DNA from: an uncultured Lachnospiraceae bacterium
Lineage (GTDB): Bacteria > Bacillota > Clostridia > Lachnospirales > Lachnospiraceae
Direction of reading: 5' to 3'
Assembly: GCA_902788555.1 (NCBI GenBank)
Contig: CADAKQ010000003.1
Location: 54,623-118,622 of the forward strand
DNA: 64,000 nt
The position numbers and the translations under genes are program-made. The notes beneath the pieces are model-generated. The model ran no database searches. It saw only the letters and a program-made list of their open reading frames with translations, and was not told where the DNA came from. Each line of letters opens with the position of its first letter. The stretch's first letter is position 1. Shown one piece after another: positions 1-8,866 of this stretch.

Positions 1-494
1 CAAGAGAAAAAAATATTCCATACCTTGGCATATGCCTTGGAATGCAGCTTGCGATTATTGAATTTGCAAGAAATGTAATAGGCATAAAGGATGCTGCAAG
101 CATTGAGCTTGAGCCTGATACGAAAAATCCGGTTATAGCTCTTATGCCGGAGCAAAACGGAGTAGTAAATATCGGAGGCACCTTAAGGCTTGGTGCATAT
201 CCTTGTGTACTAAAGGAAGGAACAAGGGCAGCGAAGCTGTACGGTAAGCTTGATATATCGGAGAGACACAGACATAGATATGAAGTAAATAATGACTACA
301 GAGAAAAGCTTACCGAAAACGGCATGATACTTTCAGGACTATCACCTGACGGCAGGATAGTAGAAATGATAGAGCTAAAAGATCATCCTTACTTTGTGGC
401 AACTCAGGCACATCCCGAGTTCAAATCACGACCGGATGATCCACACCCATTATTCTATGGACTAATTGAAGCTGCACTAACACACCGAACATAA
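1..494 (+). CDS. pyrG: CTP synthase, C-terminal part (cut by window start)
   Basis: This is the 3' end of CTP synthase, which makes CTP from UTP using glutamine nitrogen and ATP. The reading frame is open from base 3, so the gene begins upstream of the window. The first visible residues include the class I glutamine amidotransferase nucleophile elbow GICLGMQ, with the cysteine codon at 33-35. The His-Glu pair of the triad is in [11 protein letters not shown] near the C-terminus, and GGTLRLGAY is a family-typical stretch. Only about 163 residues are present of a protein usually about 535 long. It opens a block of glutamine-dependent genes (gltBD, carAB). A 305-bp gap with a long hairpin follows. 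The identity is secure; the N-terminal synthase domain is not visible. Confidence 0.96.
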   Translation, partial: REKNIPYLGICLGMQLAIIEFARNVIGIKDAASIELEPDTKNPVIALMPEQNGVVNIGGTLRLGAYPCVLKEGTRAAKLYGKLDISERHRHRYEVNNDYREKLTENGMILSGLSPDGRIVEMIELKDHPYFVATQAHPEFKSRPDDPHPLFYGLIEAALTHRT

Positions 495-583
495 ACTGAA
501 TTATATATGCAGTTTTTGATATATGAAGGATATATAAAATTTGTAGAGTAATATAACTATTTATCTTTAAACAATATGTAAAT

Positions 584-775
584 GGCTTACGAAGCTTGGA
601 TAAATCCATATGCAGGTACTTTGAACACGTCGGTACTTAGCGAATTGGATGACGATTATAATCAACTTTACGAAGTAAGAAGTTGATTATAATTGGCATC
701 CAAAGAGCTTAGAACCGCTACGTGTGAGAGTAGCGAGAGCGTGCCTGCGATGGATTTAATCCAAGCTCGTAAGCC
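584..775. repeat. Long intergenic hairpin, element A of a five-copy family
   Basis: This imperfect inverted repeat fills most of the gap between pyrG and gltB. The outer arms are 584-616 and 744-775 (GGCTTACGA..GCTTGGAT..AAATCCAT..GCAGG against its complement). The inner core (about 613-747) holds CGGTACTTAGCGA, AGCTTAGAACCG and the asymmetric motif AGTAGCGAGAGCGTG. The core matches elements B and C closely, but the arms do not. A second perfect-looking hairpin (645-703) is nested in the core where B and C have only a short loop. The element could be a structured RNA, a REP/MITE-like element or a composite terminator; its role is unknown. Nothing else was recognised in this 305-bp gap. Confidence 0.85.
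645..703. repeat. Hairpin nested inside element A
   Basis: The arms 645-668 and 680-703 pair almost completely (TTGGATG..ATTATAATCAACTT with its complement) around an 11-nt loop. This hairpin replaces the roughly 11-nt loop (GGTATTGTC-like) found at the same point in elements B and C. It therefore looks like an insertion into the core loop, or a copy-specific extension. Confidence 0.8.
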
Positions 776-799
776 AAAACGGAAAGGTAGGTAAAACAC

Positions 800-3700
800 A
801 TGAACATACAAAAAAACGGATTATATAATCAGGAATTTGAGCATGACAACTGCGGTATAGGCGCGATTGTCAATATAAACGGAGTAAAGTCACACGATGT
901 TGTAAAGGATGCTTTAAGCATAGTAGAAAACCTTGAGCATCGTGCCGGAAAGGACGCAGAGGGAAAAACCGGTGACGGTGTAGGTATCCTTACACAGATA
1001 TCACATAAGTTTTTTAAGAAGATTTGTAAGGAAATAAACATAGAAATCGGAAACGAAAGAGAATATGCGGTAGGTATGTTTTTCTTCCCTCAAAATGAGC
1101 TTAAAAGAAGCCAGGCTAAGAAGATGTTTGAGATAATCGTGGCAAAGGATAAGCTTGATTTTTTAGGATGGAGAGAGGTAGATATTGTACCTGAAGTTTT
1201 AGGAAGCAGGGCAAGAGAGTGTATGCCTTCGATATATCAGGCATTTATTAAAAGACCGGATACACCTTTGACAGACCTTGAATTCGACAGAAAGCTTTAT
1301 GTTATAAGAAGAGAATTTGAACAGAGTAATGACAATACCTATGTTCCGTCACTTTCATGCAGAACCATAGTTTATAAGGGTATGTTTTTAGTAGGACAGC
1401 TTAGGACATTTTTCAAGGATTTACAGGATGAGGATTATGATTCAGCTATAGCCATGGTTCACTCGAGATTTTCAACCAATACCAATCCAAGCTGGGAGAG
1501 GGCTCATCCTAACAGATTTATCGTACATAACGGAGAGATTAATACTATTAAGGGTAATGCTGATAAGATGCTTGCAAGAGAAGAAACCATGCATTCGGAT
1601 CATTTTTCGGCAGATGATATGACCAAGGTTCTTCCGGTTATATCACAGAGTGGTTCCGACTCTGCCATGCTTGACAATACCCTTGAATTCCTTGTTATGA
1701 GTGGTATGGATCTGCCGCTTGCAGCTATGATTATGATACCTGAACCTTGGGCACACAATGATACCCTTACGCAGGAGGAAAGAGATTTTTACCAGTATTA
1801 TGCAACCATGCTTGAGCCTTGGGACGGACCTGCATCAATTCTTTTTTCAGACGGAGATGTGATGGGAGCTATCCTTGACAGGAACGGCCTTAGACCATCA
1901 AGATATTATGTAATGGATGACGGAAGACTTATCCTGTCCTCCGAGGTTGGAGTCCTTTCACTTGATGAACGGCACATTTTAAAGAAGGAAAGACTTCATC
2001 CGGGCAAGATGCTTTTGGTAGATACGATAAATAAGGTCATTCTATCCGATGAGGAGATAAAGGAAAAATATGCTAAAAAGGAGCCTTACGGAGAGTGGCT
2101 TGACAGCAGTCTTTTAGAGCTTCATGACATCAAGATTCCAAATGAAAAGGTTATATCCTACACAAATGAGGAAAGGCAGAGACTTCAAAAGGCATTTGGA
2201 TATTCCTATGAGGATTATCAGGAGGGCATAAGAAATATGGCACTTAACGGTGCCGAGGCAATAGGTGCCATGGGTGTTGATACCCCTATTGCGGTACTTT
2301 CCGAGGAATACCAGCCGCTGTTTTATTATTTCAAACAGCTTTTTGCACAGGTTACCAATCCGCCTATAGATGCGGAGAGAGAAAAGATTGTTACCTCAAC
2401 TACGGTCTATGTTGGTAAAAACGGTAATCTTCTTGAGGAAAAGCCTGAAAATTGTCAGGTATTAAAGATACACAATCCTATACTTACAGACCTTGACCTT
2501 CTTAAGATTGAGAAGATGAATAAGCCGGGCTTTAAGGTTGCCAAGGTTTCAACTCTTTATTACAAGAGCACACCTATGAAGAGAGTAATCGATCATCTTT
2601 TTGTTGAGGTTGATAAAGCATACAAAGAGGGTGCAAATATACTGATTCTCTCTGACAGGGGAGTCGATGAAAATCATGTTGCCATACCTTCACTTCTTGC
2701 AGTAGCAGCAGTTCATAAATATCTCGTTCAGACTAAGAAATGTACAGCTATGTCACTTATTCTTGAGTCAGGCGAGCCAAGACAGGTACATCATTTTGCC
2801 ACCTTACTTGGTTTTGGTGCGTGTGCCGTCAATCCATATCTTGCACATTCTTCCATACAGGAACTTATAGATGAGGGAAGACTTGATAAGGATTATTATG
2901 CGGCGGTAAATGATTATGATGATGCGGTTTTGCACGGCATAGTTAAGATAGCCTCCAAGATGGGTATTTCAACCATCCAATCCTATCAGGGCAGCAAGAT
3001 ATTTGAGGCAATAGGTATATCCAAAGAGGTTATAGACGAGTACTTTACGGGAACTGTCAGCAGAGTCGGAGGAATTACCCTTGATGATATAGCTAAGAGA
3101 GTGGATAAAGAGCACTCTAAAGCCTTTGATCCTCTTGGCTTAAATAGTGACCTTACACTTTCGTCTGTAGGAAGACACAAGATGAGAAGTCAGGGTGAGG
3201 CACACAGATATAATCCACAGACCATACATATGCTTCAGACTGCAACCAGAGAAGGAAATTACGATAAGTTCAAGCAGTACACAAGCATGGTTGACAGTGA
3301 GAAAACAGGCTATTTAAGAAGTCTTATTGATTTTAATTATCCTGAAAGCGGCATACCAATCGAGGAGGTAGAGCCGGAGGATGAGATTGTAAAAAGATTT
3401 AAGACAGGAGCCATGTCCTACGGTTCCATATCCGAGGAGGCACATGAGGCACTTGCGGTTGCCATGAATCACCTTCACGGTAAGTCTAACAGTGGCGAGG
3501 GCGGAGAAAGTGATGAGAGGCTTGCTTCGGCAGGAACCTCACATGACAGAAGCTCTGCGATAAAGCAGGTTGCGAGCGGAAGATTTGGCGTAACCAGCAA
3601 ATATCTTGTAAGTGCAAGAGAAATACAGATTAAGATGGCACAGGGTGCCAAGCCGGGTGAGGGCGGACATCTTCCGGGAAAAAAGGTTTATCCTTGGATA

Positions 3701-5332
3701 GCTAAGACTAGACATTCAACTCCGGGTGTTAGTCTTATATCCCCACCGCCTCATCATGACATTTACTCTATCGAGGATTTGGCACAGCTTATATATGATT
3801 TAAAGAATGCAAATAAAAATGCAAGAATATCTGTTAAGCTTGTTTCGGAAGCCGGTGTAGGAACTGTTGCAGCCGGTGTTGCCAAAGCGGGCGCTCAGGT
3901 AATCCTTGTGTCCGGCTATGACGGAGGAACGGGTGCTGCGCCTCTTAGTTCCATTCACAATGCAGGACTTCCTTGGGAGCTTGGTCTTGCAGAGACACAT
4001 CAGACACTGCTTTTAAACGGACTGCGTAATCAGGTGGTTATCGAGACGGACGGTAAGCTTATGAGCGGAAGAGATGTTGCTATAGCATGTCTGCTTGGAG
4101 CAGAGGAATTCGGATTTGCAACAGCACCGCTTGTAACTCTCGGCTGTGTTATGATGAGGGTTTGTAATCTGGATACCTGTCCTATGGGTGTTGCGACTCA
4201 GAATCCAAAGCTTCGTGAGAGATTTATCGGCAAGGCAGAGTATGTTGAAAACTTTATGAGATTTATAGCAAGAGAGCTTAGAGAATACATGGCTAAGCTT
4301 GGTGTAAGAACCATAGATGAAATGGTCGGAAGAACAGACCTTCTTAAGAAAAAGGATCATTTAAGCGAGAAGGAGGAGAAGATTGATTTAAGCAAGATTA
4401 TAGTTAATCTTTCGGATATAGATCATGAGTTAATGACCTTCCATGCAGATAAGGCATATGACTTTAAGCTTGAGGATACAAAGGATGAAAAGCTCCTGCT
4501 TGATAAGAAGCTTCAGACAGCAATTAAAAAGGGAACGAACATAAAGCTTGAAACCAAGCTTACCAATATTGACAGAACCTTTGGTACGCTTATCGGTGCG
4601 GAGATTACAAGAAATCATCCGGACGGACTTGATGATGATACCATAGTTTTAGATTGTAAGGGCGCAGGCGGTCAGAGCTTCGGTGCATTTATCCCTAAGG
4701 GACTTACGATTAACCTTACCGGTGACAGCAATGATTATTTCGGTAAGGGATTATCAGGTGGAAAGCTTATTGTAAAAGCACCTAAGGAGGCTGCTTACAA
4801 TTCGGAGGAAAATATAATTATCGGAAATGTAGCGCTTTACGGTGCAACCTCGGGAAAGGCATTTATAGCGGGTATGGCAGGTGAGAGATTCTGCGTAAGA
4901 AATTCCGGTGCAACTACCGTAGTTGAGGGTGTCGGTGAGCACGGCTGTGAATATATGACAGGCGGTGTTGCGGTAATCTTAGGTCCTACCGGAAAGAACT
5001 TTGCCGCAGGTATGAGCGGCGGAGTGGCATATGTTTTGGATGAGCATAACAGCCTATATAAGAATTTAAATAAGCAGCTTGTTATAACCGAAAAGCTTGA
5101 CAGTAAGATTGACCGGGAGGAGCTTAAGGCCTTGATAGAGGAACACGTTAAGGCAACGGGTTCAAAGAAAGGTCAGGATATAATAGATAATTTTGATGAT
5201 TACATTCCAAAATTTAAAAAGATTATAGCAGGTGATTACAAACAGATGTTGAGACTTACCGCTAAGTATGAGGAACAGGGACTTAGCAGGGAAAAGGCAC
5301 AGATAGAAGCCTTTTCTGAGTTTATGAATTAG
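800..5332 (+). CDS. gltB: Glutamate synthase, large subunit
   Basis: This is the large (alpha) subunit of glutamate synthase. It hydrolyses glutamine and transfers the ammonia to 2-oxoglutarate, giving glutamate. The 1510-residue length is usual for the family. A short propeptide precedes the Ntn-type nucleophile Cys in HDNCGIGA (about residue 18). The central and FMN-binding synthase domains follow, with SGEGGE and GAKPGEGGHLPG. The [3Fe-4S] cysteines are in CNLDTCPMG. The C-terminal third is the GXGXG beta-helix domain with repeated G-rich turns (TGDSNDYFGKGLSGG, NVALYGATSGKAFIAG). The ATG follows AAGGTAGG. The stop lies 16 nt before gltD, with an AGGAAGGAGG site between, so the two form one operon. 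Large-before-small order fits the clostridial gltA-gltB arrangement. Confidence 0.97.
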   Translation: MNIQKNGLYNQEFEHDNCGIGAIVNINGVKSHDVVKDALSIVENLEHRAGKDAEGKTGDGVGILTQISHKFFKKICKEINIEIGNEREYAVGMFFFPQNELKRSQAKKMFEIIVAKDKLDFLGWREVDIVPEVLGSRARECMPSIYQAFIKRPDTPLTDLEFDRKLYVIRREFEQSNDNTYVPSLSCRTIVYKGMFLVGQLRTFFKDLQDEDYDSAIAMVHSRFSTNTNPSWERAHPNRFIVHNGEINTIKGNADKMLAREETMHSDHFSADDMTKVLPVISQSGSDSAMLDNTLEFLVMSGMDLPLAAMIMIPEPWAHNDTLTQEERDFYQYYATMLEPWDGPASILFSDGDVMGAILDRNGLRPSRYYVMDDGRLILSSEVGVLSLDERHILKKERLHPGKMLLVDTINKVILSDEEIKEKYAKKEPYGEWLDSSLLELHDIKIPNEKVISYTNEERQRLQKAFGYSYEDYQEGIRNMALNGAEAIGAMGVDTPIAVLSEEYQPLFYYFKQLFAQVTNPPIDAEREKIVTSTTVYVGKNGNLLEEKPENCQVLKIHNPILTDLDLLKIEKMNKPGFKVAKVSTLYYKSTPMKRVIDHLFVEVDKAYKEGANILILSDRGVDENHVAIPSLLAVAAVHKYLVQTKKCTAMSLILESGEPRQVHHFATLLGFGACAVNPYLAHSSIQELIDEGRLDKDYYAAVNDYDDAVLHGIVKIASKMGISTIQSYQGSKIFEAIGISKEVIDEYFTGTVSRVGGITLDDIAKRVDKEHSKAFDPLGLNSDLTLSSVGRHKMRSQGEAHRYNPQTIHMLQTATREGNYDKFKQYTSMVDSEKTGYLRSLIDFNYPESGIPIEEVEPEDEIVKRFKTGAMSYGSISEEAHEALAVAMNHLHGKSNSGEGGESDERLASAGTSHDRSSAIKQVASGRFGVTSKYLVSAREIQIKMAQGAKPGEGGHLPGKKVYPWIAKTRHSTPGVSLISPPPHHDIYSIEDLAQLIYDLKNANKNARISVKLVSEAGVGTVAAGVAKAGAQVILVSGYDGGTGAAPLSSIHNAGLPWELGLAETHQTLLLNGLRNQVVIETDGKLMSGRDVAIACLLGAEEFGFATAPLVTLGCVMMRVCNLDTCPMGVATQNPKLRERFIGKAEYVENFMRFIARELREYMAKLGVRTIDEMVGRTDLLKKKDHLSEKEEKIDLSKIIVNLSDIDHELMTFHADKAYDFKLEDTKDEKLLLDKKLQTAIKKGTNIKLETKLTNIDRTFGTLIGAEITRNHPDGLDDDTIVLDCKGAGGQSFGAFIPKGLTINLTGDSNDYFGKGLSGGKLIVKAPKEAAYNSEENIIIGNVALYGATSGKAFIAGMAGERFCVRNSGATTVVEGVGEHGCEYMTGGVAVILGPTGKNFAAGMSGGVAYVLDEHNSLYKNLNKQLVITEKLDSKIDREELKALIEEHVKATGSKKGQDIIDNFDDYIPKFKKIIAGDYKQMLRLTAKYEEQGLSREKAQIEAFSEFMN

Positions 5333-5348
5333 GAAGGAGGATAAGAAT

Positions 5349-6833
5349 ATGGGTAAAGCAACAGGATTTATGGATTTTGAAAGAGTTGACGGACCTGTGG
5401 TTACAGAAAAAGAGCGTATAGCTAATTTTGAAGAATTCCACAAGCTTCTTCCTTCCGAGGAACAGTGTAAGCAGGCAGGGAGATGTATGGATTGCGGCGT
5501 GCCGTTTTGTCAGGCGGGAGTTATGATATCCGGTATGGCATCGGGCTGTCCGCTTCATAACCTCGTTCCGGAGATGAACGATATGATATATCAGGGTAAC
5601 TGGGAGGAGGCTTATAAAAGGCTTGCAAAGACTCACAGCTTTCCTGAATTTACATCAAGGGTATGTCCTGCACTTTGTGAGGCGGCTTGTACCTGCGGAC
5701 TTCATACCAAGCCTGTATCGACCAAGGAAAATGAACGTTCGGTCATAGAATATGCTTATGAAAACGGATTGGTGGAAGAAGCCGCTCCTTCGGTGAGAAC
5801 CGGAAAGACAGTTGCCATAGTCGGAAGCGGACCTTCGGGACTTGCGGCAGCACAGCTTCTTAATAAGAGAGGACATAAAGTCACTGTATATGAAAGAAGT
5901 GACAGGGTAGGCGGATTACTCAGGTACGGCATACCAAATATGAAGCTTGATAAAAAGATTATAGACAGAAGAATAAAATTAATGGAAGAGGCAGGTATTG
6001 AATTTATATGCAATGCCAATGTAGGCGTTGATGTAAAGCCTTCTGAACTTGAGAAAAAGTATGACAGGGTTATCCTTGCCTGCGGTGCTTCAAATCCACG
6101 TAATATAAATGCACCGGGCAGAGATGCAGAGGGGATATATTTTGCGGTTGATTTCCTAAAGCAGGTGACCAAGAGTCTGCTTGACAGTGATTTCAAGAAA
6201 TTCCCGTATGAGCTTGCCAAGGATAAAAATGTCATAGTAATAGGCGGTGGAGATACCGGTAATGACTGTGTCGGAACATCTATACGACTTGGCGCAAAGA
6301 GTGTTATCCAGCTAGAAATGATGCCTAAAGCACCGGATACACGTACCGAAAGTAATCCGTGGCCTGAATGGCCGAGAGTCTGCAAGACGGACTATGGTCA
6401 GGAGGAGGCTATATATAAATTTGGTCATGATCCGAGACTTTACTGCACAACCGTTTCGGAATTTATAAAAAATAATAAGGGTAAGCTTAAGGCTGTTAAG
6501 ACGGTTTCACTTAAGACGGTTTTTGATAAAAAGGCAGGAAGATACAATATGGTTCCTGTGGAAGGAAGTGAGAAGGAGCTTCCTTGCGAGCTTTTATTAA
6601 TTGCAGCAGGATTTTTAGGAAGTGAACTTTACGTGACCGAGGGTTTTGGTGTAGAATGTGATGGTAGAACCAATGTAAAAACTCTTGCCGGCTCATACAA
6701 GACAAGCAAAGATAAGATTTATACTGCAGGTGATATGCACAGAGGACAGTCTCTTGTTGTATGGGCAATCGCAGAAGGAAGAGCCGCTGCACGAGAGGTC
6801 GATGAATCCCTCATGGGTTACACGAATCTTTGA
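5349..6833 (+). CDS. gltD: Glutamate synthase, small subunit (NADPH-type)
   Basis: This is the beta subunit of glutamate synthase. It oxidises NAD(P)H on FAD and passes electrons through Fe-S clusters to GltB. At 494 residues it has the usual length. N-terminal cysteine-rich motifs for two [4Fe-4S] clusters are visible: CMDCGVPFCQ, then SGCPLHN, then CPALCEAACTCGL. The FAD Rossmann motif is VAIVGSGPSGLAAAQLL (about residue 150) and the NADPH Rossmann motif is VIVIGGGDTGNDCVG. The C-terminal YTAGDMHRGQSLVVWAIAEG motif closes the FAD site. Translation starts just after AGGAAGGAGG behind gltB. The last codons and stop lie within the left arm of hairpin element B. The identity is secure. Confidence 0.97.
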   Translation: MGKATGFMDFERVDGPVVTEKERIANFEEFHKLLPSEEQCKQAGRCMDCGVPFCQAGVMISGMASGCPLHNLVPEMNDMIYQGNWEEAYKRLAKTHSFPEFTSRVCPALCEAACTCGLHTKPVSTKENERSVIEYAYENGLVEEAAPSVRTGKTVAIVGSGPSGLAAAQLLNKRGHKVTVYERSDRVGGLLRYGIPNMKLDKKIIDRRIKLMEEAGIEFICNANVGVDVKPSELEKKYDRVILACGASNPRNINAPGRDAEGIYFAVDFLKQVTKSLLDSDFKKFPYELAKDKNVIVIGGGDTGNDCVGTSIRLGAKSVIQLEMMPKAPDTRTESNPWPEWPRVCKTDYGQEEAIYKFGHDPRLYCTTVSEFIKNNKGKLKAVKTVSLKTVFDKKAGRYNMVPVEGSEKELPCELLLIAAGFLGSELYVTEGFGVECDGRTNVKTLAGSYKTSKDKIYTAGDMHRGQSLVVWAIAEGRAAAREVDESLMGYTNL

Positions 6834-7035
6834 TACTATTTGAAAAGCCAATAAACTTTATAGTTGATTATATATGACTATTTCATAAGCAAACCGTTTT
6901 TTTACGTCGGTACTTAACGAGGTATTGTCGAGCTTAGTACCGTTACGTAAAAAACCGAGCGAGAGCATGTTTGCGATGAAATAAGTCATATGGAATCAAC
7001 AAAAGAATCTTGTGCAAATAGTATTAAAGATTCGT
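6822..7035. repeat. Long intergenic hairpin, element B
   Basis: This long inverted repeat lies between gltD and the glnA-like gene. Outermost arms 6822-6842 and 7015-7035 pair (ACGAATCTTTGATACTATTTG against its near-complement), and the left arm spans the gltD stop codon. Inner arms start at GTTGATTATATATGACT (6863) and end at 7000. The core (about 6888-6974) contains ACGTCGGTACTTAACGAGG, CGAGCTTAGTACCG and CGAGCGAGAGCATG, closely matching elements A and C. Relative to A, the core stem pair ACACG/CGTGT has become TTACG/CGTAA, a compensated change. It may act on glnA-like expression or end gltBD transcripts; this is inference. Confidence 0.85.
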
Positions 7036-7066
7036 AAGATAATGTTTGATATGGAAAGGAGATATT

Positions 7067-8287
7067 ATGCGTACTAAACAGGAAATTATGGAAATGATAG
7101 AGGAAGAGGATATTGAGTTTATCAGGCTTCAGTTTACTGATCCGCTCGGCAATTTAAAAAATGTTGCGGTGACGGCTCGCAAGCTTGAAAAGGTTTTGGA
7201 TAATCAGTATGCCTTTGAAAATGAAAAGATTTTTAAGATATATGAGGATGAGCTTTATCTTAAGCCTGATCTTGATACCTTTGCGATTCTTCCGTGGAGA
7301 CCGCAGCAAAGCGGTGTCGCAAGACTCATATGTGATGTATGCGACGGTGATGGTAACGAGATTGATTTCAGTCCGAGAACCATTTTAAAGAATACTATCA
7401 AAAAGGCAAAGGATATGGGCTATGATTTTTATATTAATCCTGAGTGTGAATTTTTCCTTTTCCATACAGATGAGAACGGACAGCCTACAACCGTTTCACA
7501 TGAACATGCAGGACTTATGGATGTTGGACCTGTTGACCTTGGTGAAAATGCAAGAAGAAACATGGTTCTTATGCTTGAGGAAATGGGCTTTAACATAAAC
7601 TCCTCATATCATGAAGGTGCTTCTGCACAGCATGAGATAGATTTTGAGGAGGGGACGCCTCTTAGCATGGCGGATGATTTGATTACATTTAAGTCCTCGG
7701 TACGTTCGGTTGCAAAGACCTTTGGACTTCATGCCACATTTATGCCTAAACCAAGGCAGAATCAGGCCGGTTCCGGTATGCATCTTAATATATCTGTATA
7801 TAAGGATGACAGAAATATTCTTATGGATTATGTAGGTGGCGATAAAGATAATCCGGGTGCATGGTTTGCAGGCGGAGTTATGAAATATGCAAAGGAAATG
7901 TGCGCCATAACTAATCCGATTGTTAATTCATATAAGAGAGATTTTAATAATAAACCTAAGCTTCACAGCAGAAAGGGAGAGGATGTGAAGCTTGAGTTTT
8001 CATTTGCTGACCCGTCAGCAAATCCTTATCTTGCATTTGCAATGTTTATAAATGCAGGTCTTAAAGGTATTGATGAAAAGCTTGTACCTGATGAAAGTCT
8101 TTCAAAGGAAGACTTACCTTCAAATCTGCTTGAGGCAGTTAAGCTGTTTAAGGAAAGCAGTGTTGCCAAGGATGCTCTGGGAGCAGACTTTGCAGAAAAG
8201 TATGCCGTATCCAAGGAAAATGAGTGGGATGAATATATGAGTCAGGTTTCAGATTGGGAGCTTCAGAAGTATCTGTACAGAATTTAA
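7067..8287 (+). CDS. Glutamine synthetase type I-like protein with degenerate active site
   Basis: Clearly homologous to type I glutamine synthetase (GlnA), but only 406 residues against about 440. The ATG at 7067 is chosen because GGAAAGGAG sits just upstream; a TTG 21 nt earlier is less likely. Conserved parts are RLQFTDPLGNLKNV, the metal-ligand strand NPECEFFLF (about 125-132), HEGASAQHEIDF (about 182-193), SGMHLN (about 236-241) and NSYKR. Two catalytic regions have changed. The DGSS loop reads ENEKIF (about 51-56). The stretch between NSYKR and DPSANPYL is about 16 residues shorter, so the GYE flap, NRS and IRIP motifs are gone and EVR has become EFS. It is followed 24 nt later by the ANTAR gene, so the two are probably co-transcribed. 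I infer a sensor or otherwise repurposed protein; activity cannot be ruled out. Confidence 0.85.
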   Translation: MRTKQEIMEMIEEEDIEFIRLQFTDPLGNLKNVAVTARKLEKVLDNQYAFENEKIFKIYEDELYLKPDLDTFAILPWRPQQSGVARLICDVCDGDGNEIDFSPRTILKNTIKKAKDMGYDFYINPECEFFLFHTDENGQPTTVSHEHAGLMDVGPVDLGENARRNMVLMLEEMGFNINSSYHEGASAQHEIDFEEGTPLSMADDLITFKSSVRSVAKTFGLHATFMPKPRQNQAGSGMHLNISVYKDDRNILMDYVGGDKDNPGAWFAGGVMKYAKEMCAITNPIVNSYKRDFNNKPKLHSRKGEDVKLEFSFADPSANPYLAFAMFINAGLKGIDEKLVPDESLSKEDLPSNLLEAVKLFKESSVAKDALGADFAEKYAVSKENEWDEYMSQVSDWELQKYLYRI

Positions 8288-8311
8288 GGATTGCATGAGG
8301 AGTTAAAATAA

Positions 8312-8866
8312 ATGGGCAGTATTATTATTGCATTGCCTAAACTGAATGATTCGAAGAAAATAAGTGACTTGCTTGGAAGATATGGTTTGGAAACCTTTGC
8401 TATATGCAGTGCTGCTGCAACGGTTTTATCAAATGTAAATCAGCTCGAATCGGGGGTTGTTATATGCGGACATACATTTCCGGATATGCATTCCTCTGAG
8501 CTTTTATCATATCTTCCCGATAACTTTGCTCTTGTACTTATGACATCAAGGGAAAATCTTTCGAGGTGCCCCGACGGTGTCGTGACACTTGCCATGCCCT
8601 GTAAACCGAGTGATATAGTAAATACGGTTAATATGCTTTTAGAACAGCAAAACAGGAAGATTAAAAAGAAAATCGAAGAGCAAAAGGGCAGGAAAAGAGG
8701 AGAGCATGGTAAAAACTATGTCAACAATGCAAAGCTCCTTTTGATGGAGCGTAACAATATGACGGAGCCGGAGGCGTATCATTATATACAAAAATGCAGT
8801 ATGGACTCCGGAAATACAATGGTTGAAGCCGCCCAGATGATTCTTTACATGGCGGTGGCTGATTAA
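8312..8866 (+). CDS. ANTAR-domain response regulator, NitR-like antiterminator
   Basis: This 184-residue protein has an N-terminal receiver-like domain and a C-terminal ANTAR RNA-binding domain, a family that stops transcription termination by binding paired hairpins in nascent RNA. The ANTAR part is clear from about residue 135 to the end: AKLLLMERNNMTEPEAYHYI, then QKCSMDSGNTMVEAAQMIL. The receiver part is degenerate. Where the phosphorylated Asp should lie the sequence is VVICGHTFPDM, although the LMTS and CKP positions remain, so phosphorylation is doubtful. A basic linker (KIKKKIEEQKGRKRGEHGK) joins the domains. It lies 24 nt behind the glnA-like gene, as nitR does near glnA and gltAB in Clostridium saccharobutylicum, so a role in nitrogen-controlled antitermination is likely. 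Its stop codon lies inside the left arm of hairpin element C. Confidence 0.9.
   Translation: MGSIIIALPKLNDSKKISDLLGRYGLETFAICSAAATVLSNVNQLESGVVICGHTFPDMHSSELLSYLPDNFALVLMTSRENLSRCPDGVVTLAMPCKPSDIVNTVNMLLEQQNRKIKKKIEEQKGRKRGEHGKNYVNNAKLLLMERNNMTEPEAYHYIQKCSMDSGNTMVEAAQMILYMAVAD

Noticed and set aside
5756-6385. 209-residue minus-strand frame inside gltD
   Set aside because: It is a shadow of a strongly conserved gene on the other strand, with no ribosome site or recognisable motif.
7046-7066. TTG start 21 nt upstream for the glnA-like gene
   Set aside because: GGAAAGGAG lies between this TTG and the ATG at 7067, so the ATG is the natural start.
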